NCBI GenBank assembly: GCA_032622095.1
Contig: CP136069.1
Location: forward strand, 170,742,394-170,806,393
DNA: 64,000 nucleotides
Origin: Siphonodentalium dalli
Taxonomy: Eukaryota; Mollusca; Scaphopoda; Gadilida; Siphonodentaliidae
Direction of reading: 5' to 3'
The notes beneath the pieces are model-generated. The model did no database searches. It had not been told where the DNA came from and worked only from the letters and a program-made list of their open reading frames with translations. Shown here piece by piece: positions 1 through 11,961 of the stretch (position 1 is the stretch's first letter; each line of letters begins with the position of its first letter). A program made the position numbers and the translations under genes.

Positions 1-345
1 TAGGAAAGATTGTTTTTCTCACATAAGTTTATTTTTCTTAAAATAAGATAAGTTTAGATACTGCGATTATCTTGGGAGAAAAGCTAGAAATTTAAGAAAG
101 CTACAAAATTATTCTAGAACAAGAAATAATATTTTCTATAGTAAGAAATATCGTCAAGATATTTTATCTTAAGTGATGCCAATGTTTTCTAGAATGAGAT
201 TTTCTCAAGCAGGAAAATAAATATAAGTAAGGAAAACAAGTTTTATTAAGTAGGAATATTTTCCCCAATTAGGAAAGATAGTTAGAAAACAATTCTTAAT
301 TAAGAAAAACATTTAATTTTAAATTAATATAGAATTTGTATTGTG
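1..345. repeat. AAGAAA/TTTCTT-rich dispersed repeat, fragment
   Basis: The stretch is saturated with TTTTCTT, AAGAAA and TTCTAGAA words and has no credible reading frame. It resembles the repeat at 8530-9361: both carry motifs like CAGGAAAATAAAT. It is cut by the window start, so its end is not visible. Confidence 0.5.
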
Positions 346-435
346 TTTTAAGATATACAATTGACATTTATTCTGAATATAAAAACTTCTTTGTAAATAT
401 TATTGTTAAATGTATAATATAGACAATAAGGGGGC

Positions 436-906
436 TTAAAGGCACGAGAGGCCTTAGTTGTCGAAAATGTTCATATTTGTTTCAATCACCGTAAACAGAA
501 AAACATTAAAACGCATACAGTATCGTTCATATATACCATGACCATCGCGTAAACAGCATGCTATCATAAAGACCTACTATATTTTACCTAAGCAAGAGCC
601 TGATTGTGTTACAGAAGACAGCACAGTGTTACTGGCCAATCACACACAAATGATATAAACGCTCTTTATTAGTTCCATATCAGGAATTCAACAACAAAGA
701 GCGATCTTTATGTTTACCATCATAATATAAACAAACACCGGGAAAATAACTTTTTATGTTTTTGTTTACATAACAATGGTCAAACATATGACAATAACAT
801 ACTGTTTATGCGATATGTCTTATTTGTATACGGTTTTTGTGGCGGTTTTTGACTGGTGGAAATATTTTCACAGCATACCAATTGCCAAGGCCACCCGTAC
901 CTTTAA
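436..906 (+). mobile_element. Family A copy 1: TTAA-flanked non-autonomous DNA element
   Basis: The body (440-902, about 463 bp) is flanked by TTAA at 436-439 and 903-906. It starts AGGCACGAGAGGCC and ends in an imperfect inverse, GGCCACCCGTACCT. Shared internal words include AAACGCTCTTTA and GGCGGTTTTTGAC. TTAA target duplication with RR...YY ends fits the Kolobok superfamily; piggyBac also uses TTAA but usually begins CCY. No transposase is encoded. Two short overlapping frames at 776-1031 are not conserved in the other copies. The TTAA duplication is demonstrated by copy 5 and its empty paralogue. Confidence 0.8.
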
Positions 907-1302
907 ATATACAATCAACAATTTCTCGTTACATTTATGGGTTTCTAAAATTGCAAGTGGCCAAACAAGATACTATGTACATTCGTGAAGTGAAACTATA
1001 CAAAGTACCTGTATCTTGTTCTGCCTCTTAAAATTGTATAAACCTATATACGCAACAAAAAATATATTGATTGCTAATAATTATGCCCTGACACATGATT
1101 CTCAATATATTTATAGAAAGAGTTATCTCAAATATGTCGGTTGCAAAAAAATATAACAATTTCTGTTATTTGAGTAACCAGTTCAAACGATAGGGAAAAA
1201 AAATCATCACACATGACAAAACAAGCCCTGTATGTGCCTTAATAAACATTGTAAGTCTGTATTTTTAAATGCACAGATTCTAGGACAGGTGATGTGTAAT
1301 AA
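907..1302. other. No gene recognised
   Basis: A+T-rich single-copy-looking sequence between family A copy 1 and the next inverted repeat. I see no frame with protein-like composition. Confidence 0.5.
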
Positions 1303-1456
1303 ACACAGAAAGACACTTGTATCAATGGATTTGTTGATACGGCACTTGTGCAATTGAGGATAGATATAACTCTAGACTGTGCTGTTCATTCTATCATTGT
1401 GCGCTAGCACTCGTGTCATATCAACAAACCCATAAACAAAATTGTGTCATTCTGTG
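1303..1456. repeat. Imperfect inverted repeat, MITE-like
   Basis: Arms at about 1303-1351 and 1403-1456 pair. ATGGATTTGTTGATACGGCA on the left matches the complement of TGTCATATCAACAAACCCAT on the right, and outer ACACAGAA/TTCTGTGT ends extend the match. The loop is about 50 nt. No clear target duplication is visible. Confidence 0.5.
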
Positions 1457-1565
1457 TATATACAGCATGCTTTCAATAACTGTTTCATGAATCATGCAGA
1501 TTGCATGTTTACTGATCAGGTACTAGCCCAAGTCTTTTCGGTGTGCAACAGCGTGGGATATCGAA

Positions 1566-1762
1566 TTCAGTAATGCCCTAAGTATAATCGACTCCTTAAA
1601 CACAGTATAATTATGGGTAACTATGGCTTGTTGCCATTCATCCGAAATCTCTCCATGAGAGCTTTCCGATTAATGGCAAAAAGCCATATTCCGACTAAAT
1701 CCTGACAAGTTACCCATAATTCTGCTGTGGTTAAGGAGTCGATTACTTCGAGCATTACTGTA
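1566..1762. mobile_element. Miniature inverted-repeat element, Tc1/mariner-like ends
   Basis: Arms of about 53 bp (1568-1621 and 1709-1760) run CAGTAATGC ... TTATGGGTAAC inward from both sides. An inner pair, TATGGCTTGTTGCCATT and AATGGCAAAAAGCCATA, extends the hairpin. The right flank is TA and the left flank TT, consistent with a decayed TA duplication. It is too short to encode a transposase. Confidence 0.65.
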
Positions 1763-1834
1763 GTTGAAACTGTTTTGGACCGAGTCCTGTCCGGCTACTC
1801 TTCAATAACCCTATAACCTCTCAAGATTTCAGTG

Positions 1835-1935
1835 CTGAATGGGTCACCATGAATCACTCAATTAAACAATCGCAACGGTGTTGAGTGTTTTGCTTATCGC
1901 TCACTATTTGAGTGCTGTATATAAACAAACGATTG
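1835..1935 (+). repeat. Dispersed repeat D, copy 1
   Basis: Shares GCTGAATGGGTCACCA-, CACGGTGTTCAGTGTTTTG- and AACAAACGA-type words, in the same order, with 20533-20640. Class unknown. Confidence 0.45.
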
Positions 1936-2638
1936 ACTCACACACAGTATGTTTTGTCGATAATAACGCATTCATATGAACATTATCCTATACATGTACT
2001 ATTAGTATATTCTTGGGAAACATTTTGTAAATGTTATTTATAAATTATAACCTATAACGAAGGCCACACATTCCTTTAAGTTCCAAAGATATCAGGAGAA
2101 TCACTGCATTTTAATTGCATACCGCATCCATCGTGGTGCAACTGTTTTGTGTTCAAGGGGTAACCTTACCATGATGTTGGAAATTACTGCAGTGTAATAC
2201 CACAGCATTACCGGGGTAACACCACGTTAGAGATGGTCAATCACTTTAAGTATATGCAGGTTTGAAATCATCATGCTTGGGAAAGGCTGCCCTCTATGTT
2301 CTTATAAAAAGGCGTCAATTTGACCTCATCTGAAGAGATACGGTAGTGCTACAATCAAGATAACTTCAGCCCACAATTCTGGGCGTAAAGTCCATTAGAG
2401 AAGAGCATCGGGGTGGGACTCGGTCAAAAACAGCATCAACCCAACCGATACCACAAGGTGTGGACCGGGAAAACTTGGCCTAAACAGGTACTAGTGCATG
2501 CATGTATTACAAGTATTACAGGGTACACTAAATCCAACCATTTATGAGACCATCTCCTTTTATACTCAACAGAATATATGCAACAAATGAATGAATTTGG
2601 CCCATGAATAAGTGCAACACTTGTGTGTTCTATGGACA
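1936..2638. other. No gene recognised
   Basis: Intergenic A+T-rich sequence. Paired GGTAAC words near 2158-2216 hint at a further eroded inverted-repeat element, but the arms are too short to call. Confidence 0.4.
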
Positions 2639-2639
2639 G

Positions 2640-2727
2640 TGCAAACAACATGGTATTTATAATGAAAATGAATTATTGGCTGGAGTCATCAATTCATTTT
2701 CATTATAATTTATACATGTTGTTTGCA
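2640..2727. repeat. Near-perfect palindrome (36-bp arms)
   Basis: TGCAAACAACATG at 2640 is mirrored by CATGTTGTTTGCA ending at 2727, and the inner arms contain AATGAAAATGAATT and AATTCATTTTCATT. The spacer is about 16 nt. Only a few mismatches are visible, so the RNA could form a stable hairpin. Confidence 0.8.
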
Positions 2728-3568
2728 TATATTCTGCTGTGTATACAATGAGATGCTCTTAATGCTCAGTGTAAAACATTGCAAATATGGAACTTAAAGA
2801 GCTTTGATCTATATTCTACTGGAAACAACTGTTAAATTTATTAAGACTTTATCAAGTCTTTTCACAGTGTACATGTAGTCTACGTGTTAGTATAGCACTA
2901 GTACTCACTAGTATTTCCAGACTTTTTGTGATAAATATGCAGCTAAAAGTGCAGAGTTACATGTACATGTACTTGTTTTAAATTGATGCATTAAGTGCAT
3001 GAGCGGCTTTAGAGTTTTTTGAAGTGCGGTCATGCAAAATAACATAAAAGTTTGTAAAAAAAAAGGTACACGTACATACTACTATGATTATTTCGGTATG
3101 AAGTGTCTGGAGCACCTTTGATGGATAAAAGCGAATGTAAAACAGGCCTTAAAATTTTGCAAGAATCAAACTATAGCATTTCTACATCAAATCAGCTGCT
3201 TTTTACCAGACTGAAACTAAGAATCATGATACTGACTCCCATCATACTAAAATCCCTACAAAATAATCTAATGGTGCGCAGATATTTCATTGAGTGTTTC
3301 AAATCATTTTAAAGGGACCCAAGGCACTCACAGTGAGTAAATATGCCAAAACATATAACATACAACAGTTCGTAAAAACATCACCACTAAGAAAAACATG
3401 ATTACTGGTTGATATATTAATTATTGAAAGTTTTCCAATAACGAAATTTCTCCTGTTGGAACCATTGCTATGTAAACAAAACTGTTACAGCGATTTGTCA
3501 AAGTTTTTATTACCGGTAGTCTAAATATTATTTTCAGAATATTTTGCAATACTTTGGCATTGCAATGT
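2728..3568. other. No gene; weak dispersed similarity near 3420-3515
   Basis: The end part (AACTGTTACAGCGATTTGTC with a preceding TATGTAAACA) resembles 8440-8520, suggesting an old shared repeat. Nothing else is recognised. Confidence 0.4.
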
Positions 3569-3829
3569 TTAACCCTTTCATGATGGGAGCTGCGCTGTTT
3601 CAGCATTAAAGATCAGGTACCAGTGAATTCTTGTATATATATAAGTATCACGTAGCGAGCCTCACATGTATAAGAGAATGCACTGGATTACAAGGTCGCG
3701 GTAAATATTGTTAGGCCATGTTTTCTCTAATATATGTGAGGCTCCATTTTGTAGACTCGCAAATATAAGATAATGCATTGGCACAGGGTTTTAGCAAAAT
3801 TCAGGAATCTCCAGTAATGGAAGGTTTTA
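3569..3829 (+). mobile_element. Family C copy: TTAA-type element with CCCTTTCATG ends
   Basis: TTAA at 3569-3572 is followed by CCCTTTCATGATGGGAGC. The right end reads CTCCAGTAATGGAAGG with a decayed TTAG flank. The middle contains paired sequences like AGAATGCACTGG and AATGCATTGGC joined by GCGAG/CTCGC words. TTAA plus CCC ends suggests a piggyBac-type MITE. Relatives lie at 23026-23278, 23293-23692 and 37322-37590. Confidence 0.65.
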
Positions 3830-4214
3830 GTTTTTATTAAACTTTGGCATCTTATTGGACTTATTCAACATTGGTTGGCAATGTCACTGTAACAGTGATG
3901 TTTATCATAATTACTAGCATGCAATGCCATTCTTTCGTATAAATTAATTAACTCACAGAATATCGAAATACCAGATGTGAGTATAATATAAATTTATCAC
4001 CCCATTTTATGCAGGGATACAAAAAATAAACATACATGTAACATATGTTATGCTTTAAAGTCAACATGGACAATTAAAGGTAAACAGTCTGATTTGATGG
4101 TCTCCATATCATCAGATTCCAAGAACAACATTTCTTAGTCAATTAATTACCAAAACATAATGCTAACTACTGTCAACTCTAGTGTAACATTTTCCAAAAC
4201 GTGTTATAAATCAA
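3825..4214. other. No gene recognised
   Basis: A+T-rich spacer between family C and repeat E. No open frame with recognisable composition. Confidence 0.4.
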
Positions 4215-4460
4215 CATTTTGTTCATCGCAACTTGGTATCAAGATTATGTCAGTCCACTCAGTCGGCTCGTTGAATATTTGCTAGGCCGGGAAATATTCA
4301 AGGTGGTGAAAAATAACAGATTTCAAATTTTTTTATTTTATAACTCAGAACTTTAAAGGGTGTGTTCCTCTACTCGAATCAATTATTTTTACCCCTAAAG
4401 CCAAATAACTGGTAATTAAGGAGCGTGAACTCGGATTATCTATCTTTAAATGTACATGTA
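4215..4460 (+). repeat. Dispersed repeat E, copy 1
   Basis: GTCGGCTCGTTGAATATTTG, then GGTGGTGAAAAATAAC, then AAGCCAAATAACTGGTAATT recur in the same order at 51820-52330, where the inner part is tandemly duplicated. Class unknown. Confidence 0.6.
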
Positions 4461-5627
4461 TTGTATGGTACATGTATAGCCACCTTAAGCTCTTGTACAG
4501 ATTACTTGGTGATACAGCAGGTTGAAAAAGATAAAGGAACGTTAGAATATTTTTATTCTGTTATGGATTTTAAGGCCTGTATGTGTACATGAATCTGATT
4601 ATATTGACATACTGCAATAATTTGTCACTTAAAAGTTAATATCCTTCAGATAAGCTCAGAAACAAGACTGTTCCATGGGTACTGTTGTGGTTTGCCAAAG
4701 TTTGTGTGGAGATTTGAAACTGGCACACATCCAAATTATGGTCAATGATGTATGAAATATAAAAAAGGTTATGCATACGCTGGATGCCATTGTGCACATT
4801 TTGCGAGACTCGGTGACGCATACAAGTACATTTATGTTGTAGAATTGAATTCACTTGCCAAGATTTTCACCTCATAAGTCTGATAAAATGTAGAGGTCAC
4901 TGATCAGTCTCCATCAAGGAAGGAATGCACACATATATGTGTCATTTTTTCCTTTGATGAACACATTGAACGTCCTTTGGATATAAATTAAAGCCTCCAT
5001 TTCTCTGCAGTGTGCACTAGTTACCAGGTATGCATTGTACTGGATTCAGTGCATACCGTCCGTATGTACACATATAGTACTGTGGTACATGTGTAGCCAG
5101 GAGACCCAGGACTCACTGTCACACAGCAACAACACACATTGTGTCATGCATGGACGAATACCGATAACATCTACAGTACATGTATCCAGTACATGTACAC
5201 CGAATAACATTTGAAATCCTTCCTCATCCAGTCTTGGGCAGAATTAATAATATTGGTATTAAGGGTCACCATGCAGTGTCTGCAAGAAGCACTCAGGAAA
5301 CATGATTCTATGATTGGTTATCAGATATCAGGCATTGAATGAAATTTTGATGTCTCAATCCAGTCAAGCAGCTCCTCCTGTCTGAAAAAAATATTTGAAT
5401 GCTTGTAATGACGTCAGAAAAGAGGAAAGACTGATCATATACATATTATTAAGATACATCATCCCCTCCCCCATGAATGACTAAAATAAAATTGCACTCA
5501 TTTGATATATGTTACTTGAACAAAAAAACATTAAATATAAAAAACAAACTTAAATCTCATAAAACATTTTTTTTCTGACCATTTCAGGGTCAAACGATAT
5601 TAAGTGAGTGAATTTTCTTGTAGTCAT
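4461..5627. other. No gene; TACATGTA-rich sequence
   Basis: Several GTACATGTA/TACATGTAC runs (for example near 4450 and 5160-5200) but no long arms and no plausible coding frame. Confidence 0.4.
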
Positions 5628-5930
5628 ACATGGGGGGGGGAAATGCCCAGGGTGTGCGAGTGAGATATCTGAGGACATTCGCAAATAGCACTCCCCCATG
5701 GGGGAAGATATATATCCAGACAGGAGGAGATGACATGTTACACCGGTACCTGTACTAAATACTACCAAAAACATTCCAGATACATGTATAGGTACCGGTA
5801 TATCATATTGGTCTTGTAAATATCATATATTTGTAAATGTTTTAAGAAGGCAATTTAAACAGTTTGGGGGGGGGGGATTTAAACAGTTTGGGGGGATTTA
5901 AACAGTTTGGGGGGGGGGGGGGGCAAATTG
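5628..5930 (+). repeat. Poly-G tracts and (TTTAAACAGTTTG-Gn) tandem repeat
   Basis: A G run lies near 5633-5640. At 5855-5925 the word TTTAAACAGTTTG is repeated three times, each followed by a G run of 6-14. Length slippage is likely, and assembly length here is doubtful. Confidence 0.8.
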
Positions 5931-6221
5931 GCATTCCAAATACTAATTAACACTTGAAAGCCTGACATGTGGCACCCCAAATGTCAATATAACATTTGAT
6001 TTTATCATGTTTACTTGAATTAGGTGAGTTCACAAATACTCTATTTCCATGCATATACTAGAATTAAAACACAATTATACAATATACATAATCATTGGGG
6101 AATTGAAACAATTATACTGTATAATATACAAGCATATGTATACTAGAAGATAGCGGCAAAAACTAGTACTTCTGCATGTCAAATATCACACATACCAGTA
6201 TATACCACTTACTAGTATACT

Positions 6222-8280
6222 GCAAATAGTGGCCTCATTTGGGCTTTCTTCCATAATTTAGAGAGTCAAAGCTGCATAGATTCCATTATTTCACATTTAT
6301 AAGATGCCAAGCCAGCTGAAATGGTGTATCAAACCTCAAATGGCAGTATTTCTTATCAGATGGACATCTCTACTAATAAATTAAACATTTATCATGGTTA
6401 TTCCATGCATTTTAATGTACAGGGCAAGGTAGAAAACATCATTTGATGGATATTTTACTCAAAATAGTATGTGGAAAACTGGTGAAAACTACATAAAAGC
6501 AATATTGTATGCACACCCTGTATAGCCAAATGAAATTAAACTATGGATATGTTATTGTATATTTCACCAGAGACATGTATTCTGTTGAGATATAGCCTTA
6601 TATATGTTACTAGCCGATGAGCCCGACGTTGTCCGGGCTATTCAAAAACCAAATTTCAAGTCGATAGCTCTACCCAGCCCGACGTTGTCCGGGCTATTCA
6701 AAAACCAAATTTCAAGTCGATAGCTCTACCCGTTTCCGATATCTGGTCTGTGCACGCGCGAAGCTGGCGTCGCACGGGCTCGGCGATCCGATAAAATTCG
6801 TATCCGGAGCAAGATACATTCACATAGCAAATTTCAAGTCGATAGCTCCACCCGTTTCCGAGATCTCGTCTGCGCATGCGCGAAGCGGGCGCCGCACGGG
6901 CTCGCCAATACGACGCTGACGACCGCTTGGTCAAACTACACACACGTACCAAGTTTCGTCCCGATCGGTCGAGAATCGTAGATTTGTATAAATGACATAC
7001 ATACATACAGACATACATACAGACAGACAGACAGAGTTTATATTTCAAATTTATAAGATGCCAAGCCAGCTGAAATGGTGTATCAAACCTTAAATGGCAG
7101 TATTTCTTATCAGATTGACATCTCTATCAATAAATTAAACATTTCTCATGGTCATTGCATGCATTTTAATATACAATGCAAGGTAGAAAACATCATTTGA
7201 TGGATATTTTACTTAAAATAGTCTGTGGAAACTACATACAAGCAACATTGTAGGCATCCCTGTATAGCCAAATGAAATTAAACTATGGATATGTTATTGT
7301 TTATTTCACCAGAGACATGTATTCTGTTGAGATATAACCGTATATATGTTATAGACATGCAAATAGTGACCTCATTTGGGCTTTCTTCCATAATTTGGAG
7401 AGTCAAAGCTGCATAGATTCCATTATTTCACATTTATAAGACGCCAAGCCAGCTGAAATGGTGTATCAGACCTCAAATGGCAGTATTTCTTATCAGATGG
7501 AGATCTCTACTAATAAATTAAACATTTCTCATGGTCATTGCATGCATTTTAATGTACAGGGCAAGGTAGAAAACATCATTTGATGGATATTTTACTTAAA
7601 ATAGTCTGTGGAAACTACCTAAAAGCAATATTGTATGCATCCATGTATAGCCAAATGAAATTTAGCTATGGATATTTTATTGTTTTTTTCACCAGAGACA
7701 TGCATTCTGCTGAGATATAGCCGTATTCATGTTTTAAACATGCAAATAATGGCTTCATTGGGCTTCCTTTCATCATTTAGAGAGTCAAATATAAAGAAAT
7801 TTCATTAGTTCTAAGATACCATGCCCCCTCTAATGGTGTCTCAGACCTCAAATGTTAGTACTTCTTATCATATGAACATATCTACCAATAAATTAACATT
7901 TCTTATGGTCATTGCATGCATTTTTGTGTACAAAGTAGAATACATCATTTGATGGATATTTTAATTAAAATAGTCTGGAAACTACCTAAAAGCCACATTG
8001 AATGCATCCCTGTAAAGCCGAATGAAATGGATAAATTAGATATTTATTGTTTTATTGAGACATGCATTCTGCTAAGACATACTAGTAGTCTTTTTCGTGT
8101 TATAAACAAGCAATATGCGGCTTCATTGGGCTTCCTTTCATCATTCAAGAGAGTCAACTCTGAGGAAATGCCCTTGGTTTCAAATTTGTAGCATCTTCCA
8201 ACCTTATTGGAAGGGGTGTCTGTCAGCTTGAGGTACCAGTTTAAATGGTTCAATGCAAGTGGGCATCAGAGAGATTTGTC
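6222..8280 (+). repeat. Tandem array of about 385-bp units (five units, one interrupted)
   Basis: Units begin at GCAAATAGTGGCCTCATTTG-like words at 6222, 7359, 7742 and 8110; another partial unit resumes at about 7043. Each contains ATTTATAAGATGCCAAGCC, CATCATTTGATGGATATTTT and CACCAGAGACATG. Divergence rises rightward. Unit 1 is followed directly by a minus-strand Helitron, and the first ~80 bp of unit 2 are missing. Confidence 0.85.
6610..7042 (-). mobile_element. Non-autonomous Helitron-like element
   Basis: Read on the minus strand, the 3' end is a hairpin (GCCCGGACAACGTCGGGC) followed by TCATCGG and CTAG, then host T, which is the Helitron CTRR|T rule. The 3'-terminal 56 bp including the hairpin are duplicated in tandem (6620-6675 and 6676-6731). 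An internal 'AAATTTCAAGTCGATAGCTC' block is repeated. The 5' side is a (CTGT)n/(ATGT)n microsatellite at 6995-7036. The exact 5' TC is uncertain. A 116-residue minus-strand frame inside is not protein-like. Confidence 0.7.
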
Positions 8281-8529
8281 TAGTTCTGGGGGGGGGGAGA
8301 TATATCGTCAACTGCTTGAGATTTCAAGGGACGACCTCCTCAATGGAACCCACTATAATGTGCCAAAATTATTTTGATAAAATTGTATATTGGTCACCAT
8401 CCACTAAGAACATTGAGAAATAGATAAAAACTTACTGACAGTTCTCCAGTAACAAAATTACATCTGATTGTTATGTAAACATAACTGTTACAGTCATTTG
8501 TCAGTTATTCCAATACAGCAGTAATTTGT
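8281..8529. other. No gene; eroded shared repeat
   Basis: A G run at about 8289. 8440-8520 resembles 3420-3515 (TATGTAAACATAACTGTTAC). Confidence 0.35.
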
Positions 8530-9361
8530 ACATAACAATTATTTCTTGGTTTAGAAATATTTTCTATTATTTCTTTAAATATTTATTAACTTAGAAAAAC
8601 AATCTTGAAACAAGAAATATATATTATATTTTTGAAGCCATTTTGTTAGTAAGGAAATTGTTTCTCAAACGAAATAATTATTTCTTAAAGGCACGTGAGG
8701 CCTTAATTGTCGAAAATATTCATATTTGTTCCAAACACCGTAAACAGAAAAACATTAAAACGCATACAGTTTCGTTCATATATACTATGACCATCGCGTC
8801 AACAGCATGTTAAAATAAATACCTACTATATTTTACCTAAGCAAGAGCCTGATTGTGTTACAGAGGACAGCACAATGCTACTGGCTAATCACACACAAAT
8901 GGCATAAACGCTCTTTATTAGTTCCACATCAGGCATTCACCAACAAAGAACGCTCTTTATGTTTACCATCATAATATAAACAAACAACAGAAAAGTTACT
9001 GTTTATGCTTTTGTTTACATAACAATGGTTAAATATATGAGAATAACATATTGTTTATGCGATATTTCGGTCTACATTTTGATGTTCTTTCTGTTTGTGG
9101 CGGTTTTTGACGGGTGGAAATATTTTCACAGGATACCCACCGCCAAGGCCAACCGTACCTTTAATTGTTTCTTGTTTCAAGACTAAAATCTATCTTATTT
9201 GAGAAAACTATCTCTTGTCTGGTGGGAGTTTCTTAAATTTTCTTGATGTAGCAGACTTGAGGGGTATATTTCTCAAAATAAGATTTATTTTCCTGTTTCA
9301 GGAAATTGTTTTTCTTGTTTCAAGTAACTATTTCTTATTAAGAAATTATTTTTGGCAGTGT
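8530..9361 (+). repeat. AAGAAA-type repeat split by a family A insertion
   Basis: The left part (8530-8684) and right part (9165-9361) both consist of CTTGAAACAAGAAA / TTTCTTGTTTCAAG words and would be continuous without the element between them. The right end TTTTTGGCAGTGTA resembles a terminal inverted repeat. Related to 1-345. Confidence 0.6.
8685..9164 (+). mobile_element. Family A copy 2
   Basis: Body 8689-9160 between TTAA (8685-8688) and TTAA (9161-9164). It is collinear with copies 1 and 3, including ACAGTTTCGTTCATATATAC and GGCGGTTTTTGACGGGTGG. It sits inside the AAGAAA repeat, so it is younger than that repeat. Confidence 0.8.
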
Positions 9362-10073
9362 ACCTGCACACTGTAAACGTTACTGGTGTACATGTACCAA
9401 TGTATCAGCAAGTATCATGGGACAATATATAATATGACATTCCCTTATATACTCGACAGCGTTGACAGATTGTCTCTGTCCACGGAGACGACAATCTCAG
9501 GCTCACCCGATCGCCAGACATTGATCCATATAGTTGATCGATGAGGCGGGTTATATATGGCATTGACAAAGAGAATTTCTCTCCGATCAAAACATCGTCA
9601 TTACATTCATATATGCCCTGAAACAAGCTTACAATTCAATTAACCAAATCATAGCCGTCAATGATAGTGGGCGAGGAGGCAATTTCTGCTTCACTTCATC
9701 AACGATTAACTCTCGATTTCTACGACGTCAAGCCGAGCTTTCCGCGGGATCCATGCATGATCAGTTTATTAATTTAAAAGAGAAAGTAATTTCAGCGTCC
9801 TCCTCAAACAGGCTTGTGGTTGGAGGGCATCAACTAGAGCTAACGTGTAATACTTGTGTTGCGAATATAGAGATGTGTATGTTAAAAAATATACCGCACA
9901 CTGTTGTAGCGCAGGAAACAACAGTGGAACGAGTTGTGTATGTTTATTATTGCCCAACGTTGCGCCTCAACATCCACCGAAGATGAGACATATCTGTGGA
10001 AATAAGACACCGCTTCGCCATCGCTATGTGATCATATATCTTGCACAATTGGCCGGATTAGTCATCTCCGGGA
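9362..10073. other. No gene; small hairpin at about 9467-9497
   Basis: AGATTGTCTCTGTCC pairs imperfectly with GGAGACGACAATCT. Short frames at 9753-10090 on both strands overlap each other and have no recognisable features. Confidence 0.35.
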
Positions 10074-10880
10074 TGGGCGTTTCGGCATAACGTATATACA
10101 TGGATGTTGTGACATGACTTACATACATGGACGTTGCGGCAGAACATACATACATGGAGGTTGGACAGAACATACACACACGGACGTTGGACAGAACTCA
10201 CATGCACGGCGTTGCGACAGAGCTTACATATGTGGACGTTGCGACGGAACTTACACACACGGACGTTGGACAGAACTTACATGCACGGCGTTGCGACGGA
10301 ATATACATACATGGACGTTGGACAGAACTTACATGCACCGCGTTGTGACGGAACGTACACACACTAACGTTGGACAGAACTTGCATGCACGGCGTTGTGA
10401 CGGAACTTACACACACGAACGTTGGACAGAACTTACATGCACGGCGTTGCGACAGAACATACATACATGGACGGTGGACAGACGTTGCGACATAACATAC
10501 ACACATGGACGTTGGACAGACCTTACATGCACGGCGTTGCGAAAGAACATACATACATGTACGTTGGACAGAACTTACATGCACGGCGTTGCGACAGAAC
10601 ATACATACATCGACGTTGGACAGAACTTGCATGCACGGCGTTCCGACAGAACTGACATGCACGGCGTTGCGACAGAACATACATACATGGACGTCGGACA
10701 TAACTTACATGCACGGCGTTGCGACAGAACATACATACATGGACGTCGGACATAACTTACATACACGGCGTTCCGACAGAACGTACACACATGGACGTTG
10801 CGACATAATTACATACATTGACGTTGCGACAGAACTTACATGTATGGGCATTGAGGCGTAACTCACATACATCGAGCGTT
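10074..10880 (+). repeat. 26-bp minisatellite, alternating two subtypes (about 30 units)
   Basis: Monomers alternate between a CATACATACATGGACGT type and a CTTACATGCACGGCGTT type, giving a 52-bp higher-order unit. The monomer lacks stop codons in most phases. Because 26 is not a multiple of 3, long frames therefore appear on both strands: up to 213 codons on plus and 167 on minus. These are a by-product of the repeat and are not called as genes. Confidence 0.9.
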
Positions 10881-11255
10881 GATGGTCGGAGTGTCTCTAG
10901 TATTGACCATTGCTATTGGTAACAAGGTAGTATAGAACATATTATACTTATGGTACAATGAAAAACCAAAATGCAGTGATCTACGGGGACGAACTCTTGC
11001 GTGAGAGGGGACCAACTGATGATTTGTTGTCTGATATGTCTCGTGTATGTACAGTGTTTTTTTCTTCTTTCTGTGACTGTTCGGTGTGTTATTTCTGGAC
11101 GCGTCTACTTCGGATGACGTTGATGTGCTTATCTTCAATGCTGGATCAACGTTTTCATTAACTAAATCACGATAACCGCGCTGTGGAATAAGGCTTCGAC
11201 ATTGCTATACATCATAGATGCTGGTCGGATTCGTCATCTCATGTTTAAACCCGGT
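10881..11255. other. No gene recognised
   Basis: Sequence between the minisatellite and family A copy 4. Two overlapping frames on opposite strands (10863-11161) are unremarkable. Confidence 0.4.
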
Positions 11256-11961
11256 TTAAAGGCACGGGCGGCGTTCGTTGCAGAAATATTCATATTTGTT
11301 CAAATCGCCATCAACCGAAGGAATATTAATATACATATATATATAGTTTTGTTCATATTCCAAACATAATCAGCGCGTAAATTATATATTGTCAAGACGT
11401 ATTGTGGTGTACGTAAACAAGAGCCTGCTCGTGTTTCAGAAGTTTTGCTTCTGTTTACATAACACAGCTCAATTCTATTCGCTAATCACACACAAATGAT
11501 ATAAACGCTCTTTATATTTTCCATATCAGGAAAACAGTAACAATAACGCTCTTTATGTTTACCATATCCGGATCTAAACAAAGGCCAGGTTCTGTAAAGT
11601 TTTTGCTTTTGTTTACATAACAAAGGAAAACATTTGACAACTAGAATGCACTCACTGGAGCTGCCTATACTTGCGCCCATCACACATTTGGCATGTTGTG
11701 TGGTGTCTTGCCAACAACAGTTTGAACCACGGGTGCCGGCCCCTCGTTTGAGAGATCGATAAAAAAAATCTAGATATCAAATCTCTGTTCATCCATCGCT
11801 GAAATAGTTGTGTGTACGGACATAATATCCCTGTTATGATGATATGGACCCCAGTTGGCTGCATATTAGGAACGATAACTCTATCCGATATAATTACAGG
11901 TGAGACATATTGGTAGTGTTTTTTACCTGTTAACCAACTACCAGATTTAGGCCACTCCGAT

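Noticed and set aside
6698-7048. 116-codon minus-strand frame
   Set aside because: Lies wholly in a non-autonomous Helitron and begins in its microsatellite.
10114-10755. 213-codon frame resembling a repetitive protein
   Set aside because: Several frames on both strands are open because the 26-bp monomer lacks stops; no reason to prefer one.
10074-10880. CRISPR-like array
   Set aside because: Contiguous 26-bp monomers with no unique spacers, in animal DNA.
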